Below are positions 7,060 through 13,458 of a DNA stretch of 18,905 bases, piece after piece. Origin of the DNA: Acidobacteriaceae bacterium (GTDB taxonomy: Bacteria; Acidobacteriota; Terriglobia; Terriglobales; Acidobacteriaceae). The stretch lies in NCBI GenBank assembly GCA_003165455.1, contig PLUJ01000253.1, positions 18,718 through 37,622 on the forward strand. The letters run 5' to 3'. Position numbers and translations under genes: made by a program. The notes below the pieces were generated by a model that searched no databases, was not told the DNA's origin, and saw only the letters and a program-made list of their open reading frames with translations. Each line of letters begins with the position of its first letter. Position 1 is the stretch's first letter.

Positions 7060-7295
7060 TCGCGGTAAGCCTCAATTTCGTCCAAATCAATCACCGGAGA
7101 GACGATGTCGCCGACAATTTCGATGGTGCCCACCATGTCTCCCACGAAGCTTCCTTTGCGGTCTGGTCCCGCGGGAAAGACCTCGGCCACCGGGCGGCCG
7201 TGGCGGGTGATGCGCAACGGGAGGCGCGTTTTCTGAACCTGCTCGATAAGGCCAAGACACTTAGCCTTGAATTCTGAGATCGAAACGTCCTGCAT
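7056..7295 (-). CDS. Phd/YefM family antitoxin
   Basis: This 79-residue antitoxin has the Phd/YefM N-terminal DNA-binding and dimerisation fold (VSISEFKAKCLGLIEQVQKTRLPLRITRHGRPVAEVFP; about residues 3-41). A flexible acidic tail (DMVGTIEIVGDIVSPVIDLDEIEAYRD) would wrap the PIN toxin. It is normal length. The ATG at 7293-7295 gives the expected start and has no Shine-Dalgarno. Its only near upstream element is a strong promoter whose -10 ends seven bases before the ATG, suggesting a leaderless or nearly leaderless message. Phd-type antitoxins repress their own operon, and a matching palindrome overlaps the promoter. The etfA stop is 53 bp upstream. Confidence 0.92.
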   Translation of the reverse strand: MQDVSISEFKAKCLGLIEQVQKTRLPLRITRHGRPVAEVFPAGPDRKGSFVGDMVGTIEIVGDIVSPVIDLDEIEAYRD

Positions 7296-7302
7296 GACTT
7301 AT

Positions 7303-7331
7303 ATTCTAACTATGGTCACAATATAGGTCAA
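7303..7331 (-). promoter_or_regulatory. Promoter and candidate operator of the phd-vapC pair
   Basis: On the minus strand the -35 is TTGACC (7326-7331), the spacer is exactly 17 bp and the -10 is TAGAAT (7303-7308), a near-consensus sigma-70 promoter. An inverted repeat, TATATT and AATATA separated by 14 bp, overlaps the spacer and -10, and TGACC occurs twice. This is the layout expected for autorepression by the antitoxin. Only seven bases separate the -10 from the antitoxin ATG. Confidence 0.65.
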
Positions 7332-7348
7332 CCATTACCTTACTTGAA

Positions 7349-8344
7349 TTAACCTCCCGCCTTCGCCTTCTTCACTTCTTCAATCAGCGGCGGAACGATG
7401 TCAAAAAGGTTTCCTACAATTGCATAATCGGCGATTTCAAAGATTGGCGCTTCGGAATCCTTGTTAACCGCAACGATGGTCCGTGCGCCCTTCATTCCGA
7501 CAATGTGCTGAATTGCGCCGCTGATGCCGAGCGCCAGATACAGCTTGGGCGCAACCGTCTGGCCCGAAGATCCGATCTGGCGGTCCATGGGCAGCCAGCC
7601 GGAGTCGCAGATGGGCCGCGAGGCCGCAAGTTCGCCCCCAAGAGCCTCCGCGAGCTGCTTGACCAGTTCGATATTCTTCTGCTCTTTGATCCCACGGCCC
7701 ACCGACACAATAATTTCGGCCTGCGTGAGGTCGACCGCCTGCTTGGCTTCTTTGAACACTTCCTGCGGCTTGTTGCGGACGACACCATCGGCGATGTCGA
7801 CATTTACGGTTTCGACCGGAGCTGCGCTAGTGCCTGCCTCAGCTTTATCTCCGCGAAAAGCCCCGTTCTGAAAAGTGGCGAACCATGGGGCGTCGCTGGT
7901 GAAGCTGACATCGGCGGCGAATTTGCCCTGGAACATCTGACGGGTGAAGACCAGCTTTCCGTTTTCGTGCTTGAAGCCGATGCAGTCACTGATGACGGTA
8001 CGTCCCATCGCAGTGGCGAGCTTGGGGACAAAATCGCGCACCTGGTAGGTGTGCGGCATCAACACCAGCTTGGGCTGCTTCGCTGTGAGGAGTTGCTGGA
8101 GCGCCGCAGCGAGAGCGTCGGGCGTGTAAGGATCGAGCTTCGGGGATTCGGCGGCGTAGACCTTTGCCATTTTCTTGGTGGCAACTTCCGCGGCAAAGAT
8201 AGACGCGCTGCCTCCGACGACGGCAGCTTCGAGAGTCCAGCCGGTGGCCGCGGCAATGGCCTGGCCGGCAGTGATGGTCTCCCAGGAGACGCGGTTGAGT
8301 TTGCCTTCGCGTTGTTCGGCGACTACCAAGATGGTATCGGGCAT
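7349..8344 (-). CDS. etfA: Electron transfer flavoprotein, alpha subunit (FixB family)
   Basis: This 331-residue FAD-binding subunit of ETF would form a heterodimer with EtfB and carry electrons from acyl-CoA and related dehydrogenases to ETF-QO. The N-terminal half (ILVVAEQREGKLNRVSWETITAGQAIA...) is the ETF alpha/beta fold. The C-terminal FAD domain holds IIVSVGRGIKEQKNIELVKQLAEALGGELAASRPICDSGWLPMDRQIGSSGQTVAPKLY. It is followed by the ETF-alpha signature LYLALGISGAIQHIVGMKGARTIVAVNKDSEAPIFEIADYAIVGNLFDIVPPL. The protein is complete. The ATG at 8342-8344 lacks a strong Shine-Dalgarno. Unusually, etfB is not immediately upstream: the neighbour there is a molybdoenzyme gene closed off by a terminator. 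Confidence 0.97.
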   Translation of the reverse strand: MPDTILVVAEQREGKLNRVSWETITAGQAIAAATGWTLEAAVVGGSASIFAAEVATKKMAKVYAAESPKLDPYTPDALAAALQQLLTAKQPKLVLMPHTYQVRDFVPKLATAMGRTVISDCIGFKHENGKLVFTRQMFQGKFAADVSFTSDAPWFATFQNGAFRGDKAEAGTSAAPVETVNVDIADGVVRNKPQEVFKEAKQAVDLTQAEIIVSVGRGIKEQKNIELVKQLAEALGGELAASRPICDSGWLPMDRQIGSSGQTVAPKLYLALGISGAIQHIVGMKGARTIVAVNKDSEAPIFEIADYAIVGNLFDIVPPLIEEVKKAKAGG

Positions 8345-8379
8345 AAAGTCTGCTTCTTGCTGCTAGCTCCTAGCTTACG

Positions 8380-8401
8380 AAAAAGCCGGCGGGACGCCGG
8401 C
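8380..8401 (-). terminator. Intrinsic terminator after the molybdoenzyme gene
   Basis: On the minus strand GCCGGCG (8395-8401) pairs perfectly with CGCCGGC (8385-8391) across a 3-nt loop, followed directly by five T (8384-8380). This is a textbook rho-independent terminator beginning two bases after the stop at 8403-8405. It separates the molybdoenzyme from etfA. The GC-rich palindrome could also belong to a REP-like repeat family; a genome-wide copy count would tell. Confidence 0.8.
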
Positions 8402-8402
8402 G

Positions 8403-9134
8403 CTACAGCCCGTAAAACCACGAATAGCCCTGATCTTCCCAATAGCCAACCCGGTCGAGCACATTCGTGACTTTCAACTCCGTCAGGTATTTCGCCTGTT
8501 TGTAACCGATCTTGGTCGGAATCTGCAGCCGCAGCGGCGCTCCGTGATCCCGGCTTAATGGCTGTTCATACATCTCATAGCACAGCAATGTCTGGGGGTG
8601 CAGGGCCGTCTCCCAATCCAGCGATTCGTAGTAGTCGTCGGCGCAATTCACCGTGATAAACTTCGCCGTCATATCGGCGCCGACTAACGTGAGGAAGTCG
8701 GAAAGACGGGAACCCCCAAAGCGTCCAATCACATCCCACCCCTCAACGCAGACGTGGCGGGTATTTTGCCGAATTCGCGGAAGAGCCTGTATTTGCGACA
8801 ACTTATATTCTCCCGGCTTCTGCACCGCTCCACTCACCGTGAGCGTCCAATTTTCGAGATCTACTCCCGGATCGTCGACGTCGTAACTGTTAAGTGGAAA
8901 TTTTGGCGGCGGAGTAAGATCGGCGTCTCCAAAAGTCGTCGCCAAATGCCCCCGCCGGAAGAAAACGTGATCCGCTGTCCAATCGCTGAAATGCAAGCCT
9001 TTTTTCAGTAGGTCGGGCTGCCACTTGGGTATGGCAAAAGCTCCTAAAGCCAGTACGGGCGCTAGTTTCAGCAGTTCCCGCCGGCTCACCTGGCGAAGCT
9101 TCTTTTCATCCATCCTTCGGGGATTATTCTTCAT
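8403..9134 (-). CDS. Tat-exported sulfite-oxidase-family molybdopterin oxidoreductase
   Basis: This 243-residue protein has a twin-arginine signal (SRRELLK at about 17-23, then hydrophobic LAPVLALGAFA). It carries one oxidoreductase molybdopterin-binding domain with the molybdenum-ligating cysteine C129 in TRHVCVEGWDVIGRFGG. DHGAPLRLQIPTKIGYKQAKYL is the conserved substrate/cofactor region. It lacks the extra C-terminal dimerisation domain of true sulfite oxidases, so it resembles MsrP (YedY) and related periplasmic single-domain enzymes. The substrate (methionine sulfoxide, sulfite or other) is uncertain. No msrQ-like heme membrane partner is present. The ATG at 9132-9134 is used here; a second in-frame ATG seven codons in, preceded by AAGGA, is an alternative start. 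A terminator follows. An inverted repeat lies upstream. Confidence 0.93.
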   Translation of the reverse strand: MKNNPRRMDEKKLRQVSRRELLKLAPVLALGAFAIPKWQPDLLKKGLHFSDWTADHVFFRRGHLATTFGDADLTPPPKFPLNSYDVDDPGVDLENWTLTVSGAVQKPGEYKLSQIQALPRIRQNTRHVCVEGWDVIGRFGGSRLSDFLTLVGADMTAKFITVNCADDYYESLDWETALHPQTLLCYEMYEQPLSRDHGAPLRLQIPTKIGYKQAKYLTELKVTNVLDRVGYWEDQGYSWFYGL

Positions 9135-9186
9135 ATTTCATTCCGTATGGGTTTTGCCTTGTTGATGGGATTCGCGAGCTAGCGCA

Positions 9187-9259
9187 AAAGTTTCGCTGTC
9201 CCAATCGGATAACACCGTCCGAGTCAACCCGGTTCGAGAATGATACAGCGGGAAACTTT
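9187..9259. repeat. 13-bp inverted repeat between the molybdoenzyme and tonB-like genes
   Basis: The arms are AAAGTTTCGCTGT (9187-9199) and its complement at 9245-9259, which carries two extra G after ACAGCG (9251-9252). That gives 13 pairs with a 2-nt bulge enclosing 45 bp. Inside, TCGGA and TCCGA can form a smaller stem. It lies in the 254-bp divergent gap. It could fold in either transcript, be a paired binding site, or be a small MITE-like remnant; no target-site duplication is seen. Confidence 0.5.
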
Positions 9260-9388
9260 ACTCCGGATAAACGTTTTGCTGGCTTTTGTTCCCTTTTCGA
9301 GGCATACTATCCGAGCATTAACCTCCCCGACAGTGGGCCCCAGTCTCGCCTTGCGGGCCTGCCGCCCAGATACGGAATCTCAACTCCG

Positions 9389-10315
9389 ATGTCTAATTTA
9401 AAGACTTCTAACGAGAAATTCGCCAATCTCAAGATATCTACCTTTAAGGCATCCAAGCTTAATACGTTGGATTCCACGGCCGAGCACAACGAACCCACCC
9501 GTTCAGATATTGAAACCAGGAAAAGCTCTGCCGCGGACGATCCCAGGCAGCGCGGACTGATGGTAGGTTCGCTATGTTTGCTTCTGGTGGCATTGAGCAT
9601 TGTGCTCTGGCATGACCGGGAGTTTTGGTTTCCGGACTCGCCCGATGAGGATGCAGACCAGCCTGCCCAGACCACGCCAGCCTCGAACATAGCTCCCTTG
9701 CAGCTTGCAACAGCACCGAATTTACCCCCGCCTGCAAAAGCAAAAACTAAAAGTCTCCATTCATCCACAATCGCGTCTTCGCGCAAGGCCTCGCAGACCT
9801 CAACGGAAGCCTCCGCTCCGCCGAGCGCAACTCCGGAAATATCCAGTCGTACCGTTTTACCGCCACTCGAGGTGGAAGTAGTTGCGGGAGACTCGCATCG
9901 CGTCGTGCGTCCCGGCAACAACGCAGTCAGAGTGGATTTGCAGCCAGGCGTTCCGGCGCAACCGGCTCCTGACTCCGCTGCCAACGACACAAAAACCGCG
10001 GCAAACATCACCAGCAACGCTTCCGAACGCGTGGAGATGTCGACCGATACGTCCGCTGTATTGACTAGCCCCGTCAAGCCCAACTATCCGCTATTGGCAC
10101 GGCAGATGAAAGTACAAGGGTCGGTAATTCTGCAGGCCTTGATTGGCCGGGATGGGGCAATCCAAAATCTGCGGTTGGTCAGTGGTCCCCGCATACTGGC
10201 CTCTGCCGCTGAAGATGCCGTCAGGCAATGGCACTTCAAACCACATTATGAAGGTTCTGAAGCAGTGGAGACCCAAGCCAAAATCACGGTCAATTTCACA
10301 ATTTCCACGAATTAA
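9389..10315 (+). CDS. TonB-like energy transducer
   Basis: This 308-residue protein has the TonB layout. It has a cytoplasmic N-terminus of about 55 residues, one membrane span at about 57-74 (LMVGSLCLLLVALSIVLW) and a long Pro/Ala/Thr/Ser-rich periplasmic linker (about 80-215). It ends in a TonB C-terminal domain (about 222-306: VKPNYPLLARQMKVQGSVILQALIGRDGAIQNLRLVSGPRILASAAEDAVRQWHFKP). The YPxxA-RxxxxxGxV-x2-xxIxxDGxxxxxxxxSGxxxLxxAAxxAVxxWxFxP pattern is clear. TonB proteins couple the inner-membrane proton gradient, via ExbB-ExbD, to outer-membrane transporters. The N-terminal extension is longer than usual. No exbB or exbD is in the window, although the related motA and motB lie downstream. 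The Shine-Dalgarno is weak (GGA at loose spacing). A strong hairpin follows the stop. Confidence 0.88.
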   Translation: MSNLKTSNEKFANLKISTFKASKLNTLDSTAEHNEPTRSDIETRKSSAADDPRQRGLMVGSLCLLLVALSIVLWHDREFWFPDSPDEDADQPAQTTPASNIAPLQLATAPNLPPPAKAKTKSLHSSTIASSRKASQTSTEASAPPSATPEISSRTVLPPLEVEVVAGDSHRVVRPGNNAVRVDLQPGVPAQPAPDSAANDTKTAANITSNASERVEMSTDTSAVLTSPVKPNYPLLARQMKVQGSVILQALIGRDGAIQNLRLVSGPRILASAAEDAVRQWHFKPHYEGSEAVETQAKITVNFTISTN

Positions 10316-10341
10316 AGCAGCCCGGAACCCGGAATAACGAA

Positions 10342-10369
10342 TGCCTAGATCTCTCGCGAGATCGAGGCA
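10342..10369 (+). terminator. Hairpin after the tonB-like gene, terminator-like but without a T tract
   Basis: TGCCT plus GATCTC (10342-10353) pairs with GAGATC plus AGGCA (10358-10369): 11 pairs, one A-G mismatch and a TCGC loop, 26 nt past the stop. No T run follows, so it may act as an mRNA 3'-end stabiliser or a rho-assisted stop rather than a classical terminator. The remaining 214 bp before the PAS gene shows no gene. Confidence 0.45.
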
Positions 10370-10583
10370 ATATTGCCCTCCCACACCTGGTCACCTGGAA
10401 AATTAAATCGTTGCCGCAATTCTTCAATGGCACCCCTTGACAGCGGGCTGCCTAACCCAATCTCAAGAGCATTTTTTAGGTCTCAAGACTGCCTTGCTGA
10501 GTGCCGCCGTCAACCGCCCGAGAATTCCCTTAAGTTCTGCACCCTGTCCGCCGATGTACAAACAGTAACTACTCTGCGAAGCC

Positions 10584-11519
10584 ATGCCAGCATTTCAGGA
10601 TCCCGAGATTTATCGCGAAATTCTCGACACCCTGCAAATCGGGGTCAGCGTTCTCGATCTGCAGCAAAAAATAGTGTTCTGGAGCGAAGGGGCTGAACGT
10701 ATTACCGGTTATTCGCGGATGGATGTACTGGGCCACTCTTGCATCGACAGCATCCTTCTCCATTGCAATCAGACCAGCTGCGAGATGTGCGTAGAGCAAT
10801 GTCCAATCCGCGCCGCCCTTTATGACGGCAAGCCCATGGAAGGCAATGGTTTTATTCATCACCGGTCTGGACACCGGGCTCCGGTTCGCACCTGGGCGAT
10901 TCCGTTACGTGACAAGCATGGCTCGATTATGGGAATCATCCAGACCTTTGAGGACGAATTCGCGGTTACCGGCCCGGACCCTAACGACGAAAGCATGCGC
11001 GTGGGCGGTTGCCTGGATGAACTAACTGGATTGCCAAATCAGGCAATGATGCAATCGCGTTTGCGGGAAGCGCTGGGCACGTTTGCAGAATTGCGCATTC
11101 CGTTCGGGATTGTTTTCCTGGAAACATATGAATTACCAAAGTTTCGCGCTCGCTACGGACAGGAAGCGGGATCCTGCATGTTGCAAGCTCTGGCTCGCAC
11201 GTTACGACGCACCTTGTGGGCTACCGACTTCGTGGGGCGATGGAGTGAGGAAAGATTTCTGGTGATCCTTGCAGGTTGCCACGAACACGCCTTGCACGCC
11301 GTGACTGAACGCGTAACGAAAATGATGGCGAGCGCGACCATTACATGGTGGGGACAAGAATTGTCTCTGGCGGTAGCAGGCGGAGTTGCACCTGCGCACG
11401 AAGGCGATAACGTCGAATCAATCCTGGAACGAGCCCTGCTATCGCTCGCAGCCGACAATCCTTCTCGCCCCGCCACCGTTGCTCAAGCAAAAAGCGCCAA
11501 CGCTTCGTCGCCGGGCTAA
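10584..11519 (+). CDS. PAS-domain protein with a degenerate GGDEF domain
   Basis: This 311-residue, apparently cytoplasmic protein has a PAS domain at about 8-125 (ILDTLQIGVSVLDLQQKIVFWSEGAERITGYSRMDVLGHSC...) and a GGDEF-fold domain at about 144-295 (LDELTGLPNQAMMQSRL...). The PAS domain contains C61-x4-C66-x2-C69-x3-C73 followed by PI. PAS-GGDEF proteins with a similar CxxxCP(L/I) insertion are known, and the cysteines could bind metal or sense redox. In the GGDEF domain the signature is S221-E-E-R-F instead of GGD/EEF, and the first metal-binding strand reads FLETYELPKF rather than the usual xDxDxFK. Cyclase activity is therefore unlikely; GTP or c-di-GMP binding or a structural role is possible. 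ATG is the first start after an in-frame TAA; no Shine-Dalgarno is seen. motA follows 57 bp downstream. Confidence 0.88.
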   Translation: MPAFQDPEIYREILDTLQIGVSVLDLQQKIVFWSEGAERITGYSRMDVLGHSCIDSILLHCNQTSCEMCVEQCPIRAALYDGKPMEGNGFIHHRSGHRAPVRTWAIPLRDKHGSIMGIIQTFEDEFAVTGPDPNDESMRVGGCLDELTGLPNQAMMQSRLREALGTFAELRIPFGIVFLETYELPKFRARYGQEAGSCMLQALARTLRRTLWATDFVGRWSEERFLVILAGCHEHALHAVTERVTKMMASATITWWGQELSLAVAGGVAPAHEGDNVESILERALLSLAADNPSRPATVAQAKSANASSPG

Positions 11520-11576
11520 ACGAAAAAATCGGTTGACCCTGGCGCTGACTAAAGTAAGGACCGCAGTCGACAAATC

Positions 11577-12455
11577 ATGTTTGCCATTATCGGTATCGTG
11601 GTGGTTATCGGTTGCGTCGTGGCCGGCTACCTCATGGAGCACGGGAACCTTAGGGTTCTCATCCAGCCCGCGGAACTGGTGACCATTGGCGGAGCCGCGA
11701 TTGGCACTGTCCTAATCGCTAATCCTCTGCACATCCTCAAACAGATTGCGGCTGGCATTGCTGCCGTCTTTGGAGGCTCTCCATTCACCAAACAGGCCTA
11801 TCTGGATTCGCTGAAAACTCTCTACGAACTCTTGAATAAAGCTCGGAAGGACGGGTTGATGGCGCTCGAGGGCGACGTCGAAGAGCCGGACAAAAGCCCG
11901 ATACTTTCGAAAGCTCCGAAGGTGCTCAAGAATCATCACGCGCGGGATTTCGTTTGCGATTCGCTTCGAATGGCCATCACCGGGGTGGACGCTTTCGATC
12001 TCGATCAAGTGCTGGATCTGGACCTTGAGGTTCACCATCATCAGGCTGCATTGCCGACTGCGGCACTCAGCAGCATGGCCGATTGCCTCCCCGGCCTGGG
12101 AATTGTCGCCGCAGTCCTCGGCGTTGTAATCACCATGGGCGCGCTAGGCGGCCCTCCGGAGGAAATCGGAAAGAAAGTGGCGGCCGCGCTGGTTGGAACT
12201 TTTCTTGGAATTCTTTTGTGTTACGGCTTTGTTGGACCGCTCGCCGCCAATATGGTGAAGATTTCCGACGATGAGCACGCTTACCTCTACGTGCTCCGCG
12301 TATTGATCGTTTCATTTTTGAAAGGCACCGCTCCCATCATGGCGGTCGAAGTGGCGCGACGCGCCATTCCGGGCCACGTCCGCCCATCCTTTAAAGAACT
12401 TGAGGCCGCCTGCCGCGGCGGGGGCGCAGCCGCCGCTGCGGCCGCCGCACATTAA
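11577..12455 (+). CDS. motA: Flagellar motor stator protein MotA
   Basis: This 292-residue stator subunit forms, with MotB, the proton channel that drives flagellar rotation. It has four membrane spans (about 1-20, 33-50, 170-190 and 202-225) and a large cytoplasmic loop. The key residues fall at nearly the same positions as in E. coli MotA: R90 and E98 in KARKDGLMALE (rotor contact), and P172 and P221 in LPGLGIVAAVLG and FVGPLAA (proton-channel prolines). The C-terminus ends in a Gly/Ala-rich low-complexity tail. The size and loop distinguish it from ExbB. The ATG lacks a Shine-Dalgarno. motB follows after 5 bp, so the two are co-transcribed. No other flagellar gene is in the window. Confidence 0.96.
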   Translation: MFAIIGIVVVIGCVVAGYLMEHGNLRVLIQPAELVTIGGAAIGTVLIANPLHILKQIAAGIAAVFGGSPFTKQAYLDSLKTLYELLNKARKDGLMALEGDVEEPDKSPILSKAPKVLKNHHARDFVCDSLRMAITGVDAFDLDQVLDLDLEVHHHQAALPTAALSSMADCLPGLGIVAAVLGVVITMGALGGPPEEIGKKVAAALVGTFLGILLCYGFVGPLAANMVKISDDEHAYLYVLRVLIVSFLKGTAPIMAVEVARRAIPGHVRPSFKELEAACRGGGAAAAAAAAH

Positions 12456-12460
12456 GCTCC

Positions 12461-13321
12461 ATGGATAAAACTCGCCCCATCATCATCCTAAAGAAAAAAA
12501 GCGGTCACGGCGGCCACCATGGCGGAGCCTGGAAGGTTGCATATGCCGACTTTGTCACCGCTATGATGGCTTTCTTCATGGTCATGTGGCTGATGGGCTC
12601 AAGCAAACCGGTCCAGGAGGCAATCAGCGGTTATTTTAAGGATCCTAGCGGGACTGCTGATAAGAAAGGATCGATTCACGTCGGAAGCGCGGACAACTTC
12701 AACGTCACGAAAGACGACATGCCGAAGCTGAAGGAAGAGATCGAAAACAAAATGAAAGAGATGAAAGACTTCGACAAGCTGAAGAATCATGTCGAAGTCA
12801 CCATCACCTCCGAAGGTTTACGTATTGAGTTGATGGAATCCGTCTCTGGAACCTTTTTCGATAGCGGACGTCCAGTGCTGAACTCCGATGGGAGTGAACT
12901 GGTAATCAACCTCGCTCATGAACTCGGCAAGCTGCCCAACAAGCTTTCCATCGAGGGACACACCGACTCCAAGCCCTATTCCAGCTCCGGCCCCTACGGC
13001 AATTGGGAACTCTCTAGCGACCGCGCCAATTCTGCCCGCCGACTCATGCAAGCCAACGGAGTCGGCCCCGACCAGGTTACGCAGGTCCGCGGCTTCGCCG
13101 ATCAACGGCTGCGCACAAGAGATCCCCTTGACCCCGCCAACCGCCGGATCTCCGTTATCGTGCACTACCTGCCCACCCCAGGCGACGAGAAAGAAGAGAA
13201 GACCGGCGCCGAAGGCGGAGTAGGCGAAGGAAAGAAGTCCGAAGAATCCAAGGGTGCCTCAGAAAATCCCACTGCGGAAAAACCGGAAGCCGGCAAAGAA
13301 GGCCCTGCGAAAAAAGAATGA
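12461..13321 (+). CDS. motB: Flagellar motor stator protein MotB
   Basis: This 286-residue partner of MotA anchors the stator to peptidoglycan. The N-terminus has the MotB plug_TM pattern (KKKSGHGGHHGGAWKVAYADFVTAMMAFFMVMWLM), with the proton-accepting aspartate at D30 and a single span at about 29-48. The OmpA-like peptidoglycan-binding domain lies at about 125-235, including LSIEGHTDSKPY, NWELSSDRANSARRLM, VRGFADQRL and NRRISVIV. A roughly 48-residue Glu/Lys/Gly-rich tail (EEKTGAEGG...GPAKKE) extends beyond the OmpA domain. All motifs are present. Translation is probably coupled to motA. Confidence 0.96.
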   Translation: MDKTRPIIILKKKSGHGGHHGGAWKVAYADFVTAMMAFFMVMWLMGSSKPVQEAISGYFKDPSGTADKKGSIHVGSADNFNVTKDDMPKLKEEIENKMKEMKDFDKLKNHVEVTITSEGLRIELMESVSGTFFDSGRPVLNSDGSELVINLAHELGKLPNKLSIEGHTDSKPYSSSGPYGNWELSSDRANSARRLMQANGVGPDQVTQVRGFADQRLRTRDPLDPANRRISVIVHYLPTPGDEKEEKTGAEGGVGEGKKSEESKGASENPTAEKPEAGKEGPAKKE

Positions 13322-13409
13322 CTCTCGCCCACACGCGCTGCTTTATGGTTCTCGCAGCATGTCGTCCCTGAGCCCCCCGGGGACTGTCGGCTCGAAGCGA
13401 TCTGACAAT

Positions 13410-13418
13410 TGCTATAAT
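13410..13418 (+). promoter_or_regulatory. Extended -10 promoter of the M28 peptidase gene
   Basis: TGC followed by a perfect TATAAT (13413-13418) forms an extended -10 element; no good -35 is seen, which such promoters tolerate. Transcription would start near 13425, giving a leader of about 34 nt. Its presence suggests that the peptidase is transcribed independently of motAB. The rest of the 137-bp gap has only a short GTCCC/GGGAC stem. Confidence 0.55.
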
Positions 13419-13458
13419 CCCCAGTTCAGCCTTCATCCCTACCCAGGAGCCCTTTGCC

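Noticed and set aside
7505..8470. 321-codon plus-strand ORF
   Set aside because: It is antisense to etfA and the molybdoenzyme end; the minus-strand frames carry family signatures and the plus frame none.
9307..10083. 258-codon minus-strand ORF opposite the tonB-like gene
   Set aside because: Its composition is that of a reverse-complement shadow (long Ser/Gly/Ala/Val runs, no motif), while the plus strand has a membrane span and a clear TonB C-terminal domain.
11577..13321. ExbB-ExbD partners for the upstream TonB-like protein
   Set aside because: The first protein has the MotA loop with R90, E98, P172 and P221, and the second has an OmpA-like peptidoglycan domain; these are flagellar stator proteins.
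13360..13386. Terminator after motB
   Set aside because: Only a 5-bp GTCCC/GGGAC stem with a C-rich loop and no T run; too weak to call.
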